In this document: piece by piece, positions 1-11,027 of the stretch
How the letters are laid out: every line of letters begins with the position of its first letter
Numbering within the stretch: position 1 is the stretch's first letter
From: Augochlora pura
Lineage: Eukaryota > Arthropoda > Insecta > Hymenoptera > Halictidae
Assembly (NCBI RefSeq): GCF_028453695.1
Contig: NC_135782.1
Span: 8,308,001-8,372,000 of the forward strand
DNA length: 64,000 nt
Direction of reading: 5' to 3'
Notes under the pieces: generated by a model
The model's input: only the letters and a program-made list of their open reading frames with translations
Database searches by the model: none
What the model was told of the DNA's origin: nothing
Made by a program: the position numbers and the translations under genes

Positions 1-894
1 GTGTACGCAGAAGATCACCCGCGCGTGTACGTGTGTGTATGCGAAAGCGCGCGATGGCGAGGGGACCGATCAAAAATGTTTTTCAAATTGCGAATCGATG
101 AATTGTTAAAAAAAAAAGAAAAAAAAAAGAAAAAAAGAAAATCAAAACGAAAACCGAGAGGGTCGTAAAGCTGAAGAATTTTTATCCGTCCTACCGAGGA
201 CGAGGTACGTGTAAAAAGAAGTCGTGGCAATTTTGCAGGTAAAAGGGGGTTTAATAAAAAAGAAACTGAAGTATAGACGATAATACGATGATACGATAAA
301 ACGTAGAACAACGTTGATATCCTCGAGGAAAAGAACCTGAAACGCGAGGGCGCATAAAAATGAATTTCTCCGGGTTACCAATCCGATTTTTATCGATCGT
401 TCGCGAGGAGAAAACCGGGAAGCGAATCCTGTTGTCTTTGACGTTACATATTTTTTTTTTCCACACAATTTTTTTTTCCAACCTTTTTTCTCGCAATTTT
501 TCTATATTCTCCTCCGAATTTCTGACGATCGTGCAACCGATCGCTACCGCGAACGTAAACTTGTTTAACATCTGTTACACGCCACGAAGATTATAGATCC
601 GTTTTCGACCGTGTCCGAGCTACTACCTTCTGTCCCTTCCCGTTTTTCGGATACAAACAACAACAAAAAAAAATTAAAAAAAAAGAATAAAAAAAAACAC
701 ACTAGGTCTCGACGGTATCGCGTGTGAGGTGTTCGTAAAGAAAAATACTTGTGGACATTAAATAACAAAAAAAAAAATATGAAAATAAAATGAAAACAGA
801 AGAAACGTATATCGATCATATTTTATTGGTACTGGTAGTTATTACCGGAATTTTAACGAGTTCCTCGGACCAAGAAAAAAAAAGAACGAGCTTT

Positions 895-978
895 CCTCTC
901 TCTCTCTCTCTCTCCCTCCCTCTCTATCAATCTATCTATCTATCTATGTGCGTGTGTATGTGTGTGTGTGTGTGTGTT
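895..978. repeat. compound microsatellite (CT)n-(CTAT)n-(GT)n
   Basis: A CT run, then about five CTAT units, then a GT run form one uninterrupted simple-repeat block. Confidence 0.95.
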
Positions 979-1099
979 TTGAATCCCTTTCTCGTCGTTT
1001 ACGCAATCTTGTTCACGGAATTCACGAATGTAGGAAGAAAAAAAAACTAAATCATTATAATCATCATCAAATCATCGAAGACACAAAAGAATATATAGC

Positions 1100-1173
1100 G
1101 GTAATAGTAGTAATAGTAGTAATAGTAGTGTAGTAGTAGTAGTAGTAATAGTATAGTAGTAAATAGTAAAGTA
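1100..1173. repeat. GTA/GTAATA microsatellite
   Basis: Imperfect trinucleotide repeat alternating TAG, TAA and GTA units over about 74 bp. Confidence 0.9.
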
Positions 1174-1892
1174 TTCGATAGTGGTAAGTGATTATATAGT
1201 TAGAAGGTTTTTTTTTCCATTATAGAATAGTAGCAATTAAAAGTAAACTAAGGTAGACAAAAAATTGAATTAATTACGGTGAAATTATCGTAATCGGGGT
1301 GGGGGCGCGCGTGTCTCGCCTTCGTCACGGTTCCGCCCGTTCGTCGAATCGTTCGTAATTTCGCGGTCGGACTTTTGGACCGTCGGGTCAGCTTCCGTTT
1401 TGCCGTTTCCTTTTCCACGTCTACCACCATTTTCTCTCTCTATCTCTTTCTCGCGCGATTTCTATCCTTTATTTGTTGTGTTGCAGTCCGATCGGTTGAT
1501 GGAGCATCGATGCTTGGAACGCGTACGCGACAGACGTACGCGCGTATCGTAACCGACTCCGCGGCACGGATCGTGACGAAGGTTTACGTGCCCCGCGCAA
1601 AAATTAAAACAAAAAAAAAATCATTATAGCCAACATAGCGAGTGCGAAGCAAATGCAAGCGCGGAGGCTGTCTCCGTCGGCAATGCGCAACCTCTATTAT
1701 TTATTATTTTAATCAAGAAATAGAGTGTTGTTTCCATTCAAGCACGTGTTATCATCCAGGTAACAACTTTTTTTTTCGCTTGTGTATCTCTTTCGTATAT
1801 TTTCGTTTATTTTTTGTTTCAAGCATTTCGTTTATGATTATTATATTCTATTCAGCTCGTTACATTCGCGCGACCAACTTTATTTAACGTTC

Positions 1893-2009
1893 TTTCTAAC
1901 GTCCTGCGCGCGAGAAAGCACTCGCGCAAATCTTTGCTATCGGAAACAAAACCAAGGAAAAACGTGAAGGTTTCGTGCTTTTTTTTTCCTCGCGCGAACA
2001 CGTTAGAAA
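1893..2009. repeat. long imperfect hairpin A
   Basis: The left arm at 1893-1921 (TTTCTAACGT start, GCGCGCGAG core, GCAC end) is the inverted complement of 1975-2009, with small bulges and a longer A/T run on the right. The loop is about 53 nt. It lies 26 bp from hairpin B. Confidence 0.75.
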
Positions 2010-2034
2010 TAACATGAAACAAGGATGGTTGCAC

Positions 2035-2154
2035 GAATACAACGAGCTGGAATTGTAATGGGGAGACTGATCACGATCGGAAATGAAAACGGTGCAGTTG
2101 ACCGTTTCCCATTCTGATCAGCCGTCCCCGTTACGATTCGAGCTCATTATATTC
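2035..2154. repeat. long imperfect hairpin B (pre-miRNA-like)
   Basis: The arms pair from GAATA at 2035 to TATTC at 2154, through GAGCT, GGGGA and CTGATCA blocks, to a terminal AAACGGT/ACCGTTT stem around a loop of about 7 nt. Total length is 120 nt, with around 40-45 pairs and a single hairpin fold. No known microRNA is recognised. Confidence 0.8.
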
Positions 2155-4671
2155 ATTGTGACCATCTTTCGCAAACATCGACCCTCCCGCTCTCTATCCT
2201 TCTCTCCTCACGGTGTACCACTTTTCGCGTTTCCTCTACGAATCCCGCTATCTATCTCTCGCTCTCTCTATTTCTCACCTTCTTCCTCTCCTCGCTCTTC
2301 GGCGCGCGTATAATAATGTTTACGTACATCACTAGATCGCTATATTTATATATAATGTATGTATAATATAGTATGCGTGTGTGTGCTGCGGTATGCGTGT
2401 AGATAAGATACATTTTCGTTTTGCCATTGTTCTCTTTCCATTGTCTCTGCGTCTCGTCTGTGAAATGCATCGAAGTGAAATGAAGTAGTCGGTTGGTCAG
2501 CGGTTTGTTTCGAAGGTCGCCCGGGCGTTGTGCGCGGGATCGTTACCTTGTTTATTTTCTCTCTGTCTTCTTCTTGGTTTCTTCTCTTCCATCCCCCGTT
2601 GCTCTTCCTATCTATAATTCTTTTCTCTTTTGCTCGATGCGTTCCAGAATCGTACACCAACGTACGTACACGTCCAGCGGAAAACGAAAGCCGTCCACTC
2701 TCTGACAATTCGGATGATGATTCCGGGTACCAGCGTTGCTTCTGTTTCCTAATAATAGAATTCTCGTTCGATCGTGTGCGCGTTGCCCATCCGTTACGGC
2801 ACATTGTCTTCCGTGTTTCCTGACTCGATATTCTGCCGCGGAAAAACCGCGTTCTCTCTCTCTCTCTCTCTCGGGAGCGACTCTTCTTTTTCTTCTCCTT
2901 TATTTCCCAGTTATTCGTTCTCAGTTTTCCAAAATTATCTAACAAAAAAGGACCGCGAGAGGGAACGAGAGCGACGCGCGCGCCCGTTGCTCCTTCTCCA
3001 TCGGGAACAGAGGAAAATCACACGTGTTTTCGCGGAGCGTCGCGTTTATAACTTTTGCTGGTCGCTTGCAGAGATTCGCGTGTCGACCTCTCTCTCTCTC
3101 TCTCTCTCTTCCCCCTCGTCGATGTACTGAAGAAGATCGATCCTAGAGACCGGCGTGCTCTACTCAACCCCTTTCGCCGCGATTTTCCCGGCTGTGTGGC
3201 ATTACTGCGACGAACGACGATCGGTTGCCTAAAAAGTCTTGAATAATCTAGATCGAGTCTCGAACTCGGAACCAATCGACCGAGATAATGTTGTTCGCGT
3301 GTTATCAATTCTACGATTCTTCGCGCTCCTCCGACGCGCTCTAACGAAGAACGATGCCACCCGTTTTTGCGAGCGATCAACAAATTGATCCCACGATTTA
3401 TCCGATCTCCTCTCGCGTTGATCCGACCCGAAACCCTCTCTCTCTCTCTCTCTGTCACACCCGTTTCGCCGGTGATCTCTCGCGAAGAAGAACGAGCGGA
3501 ACAACAACGATCTGGGCTGCTGCTGTCGCGCGTCTCCGCGCGTGCACGCGGCAGAATTGAAAATCAATTCGTTCTCTAATCGTTTTCGATCCCCGACTAT
3601 TTATAACCGTGCACCTGTGTTCTATCGCGTGTGCGTGTAATAGGAGTGTGTAACAGTGCGCCTCGTCGTCTATGCCCGTGTGCGTGTGTGTGTGTGTGGC
3701 AGAAAAATATCTATGGAGAGAAAAAAAAACATTGAATCGGCGAACGGGTTAACAGAACGACATTCGCGAAAACGTGGCTGTCGCGTCGCGGCGAACTAAC
3801 TGTTTCTAAACTGAACAGGAAAAACGATGAACATGCGTAAAATATCTGTAGAATTAAATAAAAAAGAATTAAAAAGCCCGATAAATAGAGCGAATAGAAT
3901 TGCGCCAACAAATGAACGCGAAACGAATGAAAAAATCTTAACGATGACTATTACTATTATTATCGTTACAATTATTACTTTAATGGGGAAAAAAAACAAA
4001 AGAAAAAAGAGAACCGGAAAACCGAGTTTCTGACAAAGCCAAACGATGCTTATTTCCTATAAAAAGACAACACCTGTTCCAAGGGTACTAAAATGGACAA
4101 AAAGAACATTGTACACGCGTAGTAAACCTCTTACTCTTTATCTATTTTTGTTTCTTCGTCTGTTTGAACATCTTTTTTTTTTTGGTGTCGCGTGCCTCGT
4201 AGCATCGCACTTTTTTCTAAATTTTTTCTCCCCCCCCCCCCTCTCTCTCTCTCTCTCTGTTCTTCTGTTTCCTTTTCCTCTGCTCCGATGGTTAAATCCG
4301 TGTTTCTCTTACGAATAATAGGTCCGTTCCTATTGTCCGTAAGAGACACACGGGGCACTCTAAACTCTAGTATGCGTGTACGTGTATTGGTATAACTTAT
4401 GAGGTAGCGAATCAATGAAAATATCGATACTCCCTGCGAAACTCTCCCGGCTTGCGTAACGCAACGAAACGAAACAACAATCGCGTGCCCTCTTCTCTCT
4501 ATCCCTAACCGTAAATCTGTATGCACGTGTACACGAGAGAGGCGTGCCCGTGTCCTATGGATCATCCTCCTAGATTCGACCGAACTCCCGGAAACGGCTA
4601 TTTTGGGTTTTAGTATTATTCATCTCGTCTCTGGACCCGCGACTGGTCGATCCTCGCACCTCCAATCCCTT

Positions 4672-4699
4672 CTCATCATCATCATCATCATCATCATCT
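4672..4699. repeat. (ATC)n microsatellite
   Basis: About nine ATC units in a row. Confidence 0.9.
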
Positions 4700-5616
4700 T
4701 CGTCCATCTCACTCCCGGATCATCCCGGTCGACTTTACAGGAAAACACTGATACGACACAGCACACCAAAGCTCCCGAGAACTACGATATACGCGCAGTG
4801 ATTCTTTGTCTCGTACATACGTATGTATATCAACTTCTCACATGGTTGCTCTTCGTCGAAGGGTGTGCACATTGTCTCTCGTCTCGCTGGCAGTGACATG
4901 GGCAGCCTTTAAAATGGCAGTAGCCGTCGGTCGAGTACGGGTTACAGGTGTCACGTGACGCGGCGCTTCGTTTCGTTGGATCCTCGGTGTCCTCTGTGTT
5001 CTGCCGTCTACTGTTCGAAGTATGCTCTGTGCGCTGTTCACGGTACGCTGTACGATCGATCGATGATCGATCGACGACGGCTCGTCGGTCTCCTATCTAA
5101 GTGCTGGCTGCTATAAATAGTCGTCCCATATAAACGTTCCACGGCGAAGTGCACGAGACGAGAGCAACGACAACGACGACGACGACGACGATGACGACTC
5201 TCGGCATCGGTGCGCGTCAGGACGCGGCTCTCCCATTTCCCTTCGGTTTCGTCGTCGCGACGGCGAACGAACCAAGGTCGGAGGCTCGCGGCTTTTGAAT
5301 TCGACGCTCGGCATTATCGAAACAAGAAAATCCTCCTCTCTTCATTCGCTCAATTTCAAGCATACGCGGCTAAACAGCTATCCCTTTCTCTCTCTCTCTC
5401 TATCTTTCTCTCTTCACCACGGGTTTCGTTCCTTTGTATCTTCTGTTATCATAGGTTTCCTGGTTTGTAACACTATATACGGTTCTCTGTTGTGTGATCT
5501 CGTTTTCCCGTATTTCTCGTTAATAAGTTTAAGCTTTACATATAATATATATCTATGTACAACAAGTGTATAATGTATATTAAGTGTTTACTATATGCAT
5601 ACAAAGATATTTCTCG

Positions 5617-5706
5617 TGGGATCGTGGGGGTTTTCGGGGGGCGGGGTGGTCAAAGGGTTTCTCTGGGGGTGGAGCTCTGGGGGGTGGGGTTGGGGGAGTG
5701 GGGGGT
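5617..5706 (+). other. G-rich tract, G-quadruplex potential
   Basis: About ten separate runs of three to six G occur within ~90 bp of the plus strand, separated by short T/A/C spacers. Both flanks are pyrimidine-rich or AT-rich on the same strand. On the Imp-sense strand it is a C-rich tract. Confidence 0.85.
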
Positions 5707-6390
5707 TAATGTAAATGCAGTATAGAGAATAAGTTACATATTCGCGCGGTTTTCTCATAATGCCCATTATTGGCAACAATAGGATAGTAATAGATAATAT
5801 ATTAAGATTCCGTCAAAACGCGTTCTCACTCCGTATATCTGTTCATCACATTTATTCATCTCGCGCTCTCCCTCGCATTCGCACGGACGCACACCACGGT
5901 CTTCCTCGAGCTTCTCCCGATACGATCACACAATGATTCAATTATGTTTCGTTTCGTCCGACGTCTCCGCGTTCTCGCGAACACCACCGTCGTCACATTC
6001 GCTCGACCATTCGCGCAATCCAATAGACACGCGCCTTCGCTTAACGTTCATCCCTGCATCGCATGAATCCCTCTCTTGGTCAACCTTAACGTTCCCCACT
6101 GACACAACATGCCTAAGCTTAATCCGATATATTATCTATTTAGCGATATCACTTGAACCTATCTCATTAACAATGCCCAACTGTATATAATAAGGCCCTC
6201 GTTTACTACCGCCGTCAACACCGTACGGAACCGTTCCGCGATCCAGAGCCAGGATCGAGACACGCCTTGGCTCTGATTCCGGGACCGGTCTTCGTGGAGA
6301 ACGAACGATCGTCCACGGAACCAGCGAAGGGGATCTCGTCGTCTCGGCCGTTCGTTTCGATCGACGACGTTCGAGCAAGCGACTGAATTG

Positions 6391-6418
6391 TTGTCGATCG
6401 ATTGGCATCGATCGACAA
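6391..6418. repeat. perfect 11-bp inverted repeat
   Basis: TTGTCGATCGA and its complement are separated by a 6-nt loop (ttggca). A further partner of the GATCGA motif lies just upstream near 6354. Confidence 0.85.
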
Positions 6419-6893
6419 ACGAGAAGACGGTCGCGATCGAGATCACCGGGGCTCGAAACGAACGCGTCGCCTGGATCGGCCGGCATCATCATCTTCTTCT
6501 TTCACCCTTCGTCGGCGGTTTAATCGTGATCCTAAGAAATTCGGCTGCCGCTGAACTCCGCCTATTTCGAAATACTAATACTAAAGCCCAAAATAATTTA
6601 CCACCGTTGGTATCCCGGTGTGCTTCCTCTCTCTCTCTCTCTCTATCCCTTTTTCTCCTGTTGTTGAAAAAATGCCTGCGACCCACGCTAGTCGTCACCG
6701 CGAACGACGCCGAGTTGCGTCAGACTCGTGGATCCGATATTAATTATCCCTTACCACTATTTTACTATTAGTCATTTATCGCTATGAAATATTTATAAAG
6801 AAAAGAAAAAGAAGTGTTATGTTTTTTCTTTTTAGCCTGTTGAGAATGGTCACCGGCCACAGGAGCGGAGGACAGGTCTGCCACCCCCGTGAC

Positions 6894-7049
6894 CGTTTCG
6901 TATAATTCATCGTTTTACTATTGTTAAGTTACAGGTGGAACGATCCAGATACCATCCTCGCATTTACATTTGTTTATTAAAGTGAGAATGGTATTTGGAT
7001 TGTTCCACGTGCAACGTGACAATAGTCGAACGATGAATTATACGAAACG
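6894..7049. repeat. long hairpin D (miRNA-like, ~68-bp stem)
   Basis: The outer 21 bp pair perfectly (6894-6914 with 7029-7049). Pairing continues through ACTATTGT, GTGGAAC, ATCCA, ATACCAT and CTC blocks with only isolated mismatches, to a loop of about 20 nt near 6962-6980. By my hand alignment a plus-strand RNA has about five G-U wobbles where a minus-strand RNA has about two, which slightly favours a plus-strand product. It could be a microRNA precursor, a hairpin-RNA gene or a MITE-like inverted repeat. Confidence 0.85.
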
Positions 7050-10000
7050 AATATGTAATATATATAAAATAAATATAAATATATATATATATATACGTAT
7101 ATATATTTAGATTTATCTTTATAATATATCTATATAATATCTATTTATATGCTTATAGTATACATGATCGTATTAGATCGATAACGAATGAAAAGCGACC
7201 GCGTCGTAACCGCGATCCCTCGTGCGTTTCGTGTTCTACGTTTATGGTACGTTAAAACTGACGTTGGTTGTAACAGAACCATCCCGGACCGATGCATGTT
7301 GGCCGAATGGTGTGTGTAACGAAGACAGTCTCGAAACACTGCCCACAAAGAGAAATGGACGTTGCTGAATGCTGCGCGTCCTGATCCGCGTTACGTATCA
7401 ATTCTACGATTATTATTGAATCGAACGATGCGCGATCGTCTCGCGTGTAGAGATCGACGACGGTGAAAGCATCCGTGTAAAAGCAAAGCTGGAACGATTC
7501 TTCGACAGCGGCCATGATTGTCTGTTCGTCTCTCTCTCCGTTGGATTTGATCGGGGTGGATCAACGAAACAGCAACCGGCGAAGAATGTTGTTCGATCGG
7601 TGAACTGGCGCCAACGTGCGATCGAACTCGACGATTCTATCGGTCGATGGAATTTTGTTTCCCGTTTTCATTTCAATGTCGGTGAACTCTTTGCGATTTT
7701 TGTCTGCGTTTCTTGGTTCCATAAGATTGTCAGGGGAAGGGGCCGGAAATTCGGATGTACGCCTTTTTTCTTGTCTCTCCGTTGAGAGCGCGTGTGCGCG
7801 CGCGCGCGCGCGCGTGGCATCGGTGCTTCTGTTCGTTTTGCGACGAGCGAGGTTGCTGGCCGAACTGTGAGAGACGTTTTTGGCTGACTCGTCTGCAACC
7901 GTGTGCGCGGAAATGGAAGATCCTGCTTTTCTTGATTTCGCTTCTTTTTCTCCGGGCCGCCCCGGTTCCCAAGGCGGGCGCGGCCGGTCGATTGTTCTCG
8001 TTTCGTACGTCTTCTGATAATTACCCATCGAGAATGCGTTGCCGCGAATCGCGTAGCTGTTACGCGTTAGACGCGTTCCTGTATACTTCTTGTTCGCTGT
8101 CGGCGAAACTCGTTTGTGCTTGCGCGGTAATTATACCTGGATTGAGAGAACGACGGGTGTCTTTGGCCATTTGTTCCCCTCGGCTCTTCCGTTCGTCGTC
8201 GAGCCGACGTTAGTTTTCTTCTATGAACGGTGATTTTATATTTTCCCCCCCATTGTATCTTTCGTACTTTTTTCTTTTTTTTTTCTTCTTCTTCTTCTTT
8301 ATGTATTTTCTTCGTTTCTGTCGGCCGTAAGAGCTGTGAACCTCGCTTTCATCTAGGCGGATTTTAAGCGAGTACTCGAGAAATGGATTTCGTAAAAAAT
8401 CGTACAAAAGATCGCGTTTCGCTATTCTACGTTAGTAAGAACATGTTAAAAAGGTTGATAAAAGCTTAACAACAGTCGTCGGAGATACGTTGACGATATT
8501 CTGGACGTTCGTACGAAAAGAAAGAAGCTTTCTCTTTATGTTTATCTGTTTACACCCCCTTGTTCAATTCGTCGCATGCCCGCGGGGGGCTAGGCATAAC
8601 GATCGAATGTTCGTATGTTGCCCGCACGGATTTTTCGCACTTCCGGATGTCTATTCCTCCAATACTTTGATGAAATTTTGCTTGTTCGTATGTACTTTTT
8701 ATTTATTAATTTATTTTTTTTTTTTACGGTTTTCGCTTTTTTACTTCAGAAAATGCTCGATACGATCTTTCCCATTGGTTTTTATAAATTCATCTCCTTA
8801 TTTCTTCGGATAAATTTTTCTGTTTATTCTTAAACTTAAGCCCCGAGCTTACTTTAATTTCCTCGAATCGGTAAAATATTCTAGAATACTAACATTTAGA
8901 TTTAGCAATAAATCGATTTTGTACATTTGTTTGTTGGTATTTTGTTTTCCTTACCCAAGTAGATTAAGTTACTCCCAATCGGCACATCTTAATTCACGCG
9001 CATAATAATTTATAACGTTAAAAATCTTCTCTTTCTCTCTTCAATTAAATTATTCATTATTATATTAATAATATCTACTTCATCATTTTTTTCTCATTCT
9101 TCTTATTTTCTTTTTCTCTTTGTTACTTTGATTTGTACATTTTTCGAGAGCGAGGGGTGCTTGTCACCCCCCCCGTTCGTCTCCGAAATCCGACGTATCT
9201 CAATCATCTTTTCTCTACCCTTTCCATTTTTGGCGTTCGAAGTGCTGTGCTTGAGAAATCGTCCCAAAAAAGTAGCATTTTTTTTTCTCCCGTTCTCGTA
9301 TTTGTCACGACGGCTCTGCTTTCTTTCTCTTCCGTGTAGACAGGGTATTTTTTTTTCTTTTTTTTGCTTTGTTTGTCGTTGTTGTTGCTAACCGTTTGCG
9401 TTTAGTTTCCATTTTCATTTGTCCTTTTTTTTTTGCCCGAATTCGTCTCCGAAAATTTTCCTTCGTTCTCCCTCCATCGTGATAGGGGTGCAAGAAGTGT
9501 GAGCGAGCAATGAAGTCTTTGAGGGTGTCGTTGAGTTTCTCTCTTCGTTCTAACGCTACAGACTTCCAAGTATCTGCGTTCCTAATTTTTTTCTCATTTC
9601 TCCAGTTCCGTATGAAGTGTCGGCTCAGAAATGTTTTGCGCAACCAAAAAAATGAATCAAAGATCGATGAACCAGCGAAAGGTATACATATACATAAATG
9701 TGTTCACACACCGCGGGGCAGATTACGGATTCACGAACTTTCGTTTCTTCTTCTTTTTTTTTCTCTCATTTTTCTCCTTTTCTCGTACGTACATGTTTTT
9801 TTTCGTTTTTTTTTTCTTTTTTTGTGAGTTTTACCAAAAAGAGATATTCCGAAAAAGGGGTGGGGCGATCGTTGTCGGAACGAAGTCGGTTTCGCTCGCG
9901 ACAACGCGACATTCCTGTTGAAAAGAGCGATTGTGTTGTCTCGTACTCGCGTCGTGCTTTCTCTTTTGTCTACTAAAATTTTCTTCCGTTTTCTCTGACG

Positions 10001-10427
10001 GGTTTTTTTTTTCTTCGCTGAGCAAATTTTGACTGGTTTCGGCCGAAATTAACGATTCAATTTCAAAACGTATGATTATCTCCACGTGTGCATCGTTTCA
10101 GGAAAAAGGAGCGTCAAGTGATCTTGAAATAGCGTAAATGATTTTTTTCTCTTTCGTTTCGTATACTAAAACAAATATCTTTCTCTTTGTTCTTGTTGTC
10201 GATTGTTGTTTGGTAACGGTGACAATGATGGTGGCAGATGTTTATTTCCTTTTCTAGCCTGTTCTCGTATGCGTGATTCTTGCTGTCGTTCTTTTGTTTC
10301 TTCTCAATCGTTTGCATTCTCTTACGTGTTTTCTCGTGTGAAACGGCTACTGGGTTTTCATTGTTCTGCTTGGGTCTTGACATTTGCTGCGTGTGTGCGT
10401 TTTATACTGTGTTTGTTTTCCTTGGCA
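7050..10427. other. AT/T-rich 3' flank, no gene seen
   Basis: A TA-rich block (7051-7152) directly abuts hairpin D. A GC alternating run lies at 7795-7815. A CpG-richer part spans about 7190-8220, and a long T-rich stretch with poly-T runs follows to 10.4 kb. A small stem (8+4 bp) is at 9870-9906. Open frames of up to 155 codons have no family resemblance that I recognise. Confidence 0.6.
7795..7815. repeat. (GC)n alternating run
   Basis: About ten CG/GC dinucleotides preceded by GTGT; a purine-pyrimidine alternation with Z-DNA potential. Confidence 0.9.
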
Positions 10428-10634
10428 CTTTCATCGTTTCTCATTGTTTCCTTATTTTCCTCTTCATTTCAATTTTCTTTAATGAAAGAGACAGGAAAAG
10501 GAATGGCAAGCGAACATAAAAGGGAAAGATTAAAATAACAATTTATGTTCCGTGCCGTTTCTTTGTTCTAACTCTTTCATTAAATAAAATTTCAATAAAA
10601 AGGAAAATAAGGAAACAATGAAAAACGATGAAAG
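10428..10634. repeat. very long hairpin E (~207 nt)
   Basis: The left arm from 10428 (CTTTCATCG, then TTTCTCATTGTTTCC) is complementary to the right arm ending at 10634. An inner hairpin (10481-10580) is nested at the tip, with GAACATAAA/TTTATGTTC closing a loop of about 22 nt. Mismatches are scattered. The inner part is duplicated as hairpin F. Confidence 0.85.
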
Positions 10635-10730
10635 AGATAAAAAAAGAAATGGTATCGAACATAAAAGGAAAAGATTAAAATAACAATTTATGTTCCGTAC
10701 CATTTCTTTTTTCTATCTCTTTCATTAAAT
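10628..10730. repeat. hairpin F, tandem duplicate of the inner part of E
   Basis: The sequence is a direct repeat of 10481-10585 and folds on itself with a ~38-bp stem (ATGAAAGAGAT..., GAAATGGTA, GAACATAAA), one bulge, a 2-nt internal loop and a ~22-nt loop. It overlaps the right arm of E by 7 nt, so E and F are alternative folds at that edge. Confidence 0.85.
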
Positions 10731-10751
10731 ATTTACGCTTGATAAATAAAC

Positions 10752-10909
10752 ACGGTGGCGAGGGGGCTGCGGGCGAGAAGGGCTTTCCAAGCAGCGACAA
10801 GGACGCGAAAAGAAAAGTTCGCGTCGCATAAAACTGCGAGCCCGAATCGTCCTGTCGCTAGCCGTCGTAAGGATCACGAGTCCTCGCCGAGCAGGCCCGG
10901 CGCCACCGT
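10752..10909. repeat. branched hairpin G
   Basis: The outer arms ACGGTGGCG (10752-10760) and CGCCACCGT (10901-10909) continue through GGCGAG/CTCGCC. An inner stem AGCGACAAGGAC pairs with GTCCTGTCGCT, and a perfect 8-bp apical stem GACGCGAA/TTCGCGTC closes it. It follows hairpin F by 21 bp. Confidence 0.75.
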
Positions 10910-10982
10910 TTTCTCCAAATATATTAAATATATTATACAATTTATCGCACTAAAATCTCCTTTAACCCCCCCGTTGACGAGC

Positions 10983-11027
10983 GATGGACGCGCACAGCGC
11001 AAAAAGCTGCGCGCCGTTTTATCCATC
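10983..11027. repeat. short hairpin H
   Basis: GATGGA pairs with TCCATC, and CGCGCA/CAGC with GCTG/CGCG around an A-rich loop. One bulge of about 8 nt interrupts the right side. Confidence 0.55.

Larger units (their letters stand above)
1..1892. other. distal 3' flank of Imp, no gene seen
   Basis: A-runs and T-runs alternate with short CpG-rich stretches. All open frames are short and of low complexity. It contains a compound microsatellite (895-978) and a GTA/GTAATA repeat (about 1100-1173). A weak inverted repeat lies around a CGTACGCG-like core at 1530-1556. No splice-supported exon is visible. Confidence 0.6.
2155..6893. other. pyrimidine-rich 3' flank with CT microsatellites, no gene seen
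   Basis: CT-rich runs occur at 2852-2872, 3088-3110, 3434-3453, 4241-4258 (after a run of C), 5386-5402 and 6627-6644. An ATC repeat is at 4672-4699 and a short GT run near 3682-3698. Small inverted repeats include 4453-4465, 6229-6290 and a perfect 11-bp stem with a 6-nt loop at 6391-6418. A strongly G-rich tract lies at 5617-5706. Open frames on both strands look random or low-complexity. Confidence 0.6.

Noticed and set aside
4603..4896. Open frame with an Ile repeat
   Set aside because: Translation of the ATC microsatellite.
7561..8028. 155-codon open frame, minus strand, in the 3' flank
   Set aside because: Arg/Ser/Ala-rich, overlaps open frames in other phases and contains the GC run as an Ala-Arg repeat.
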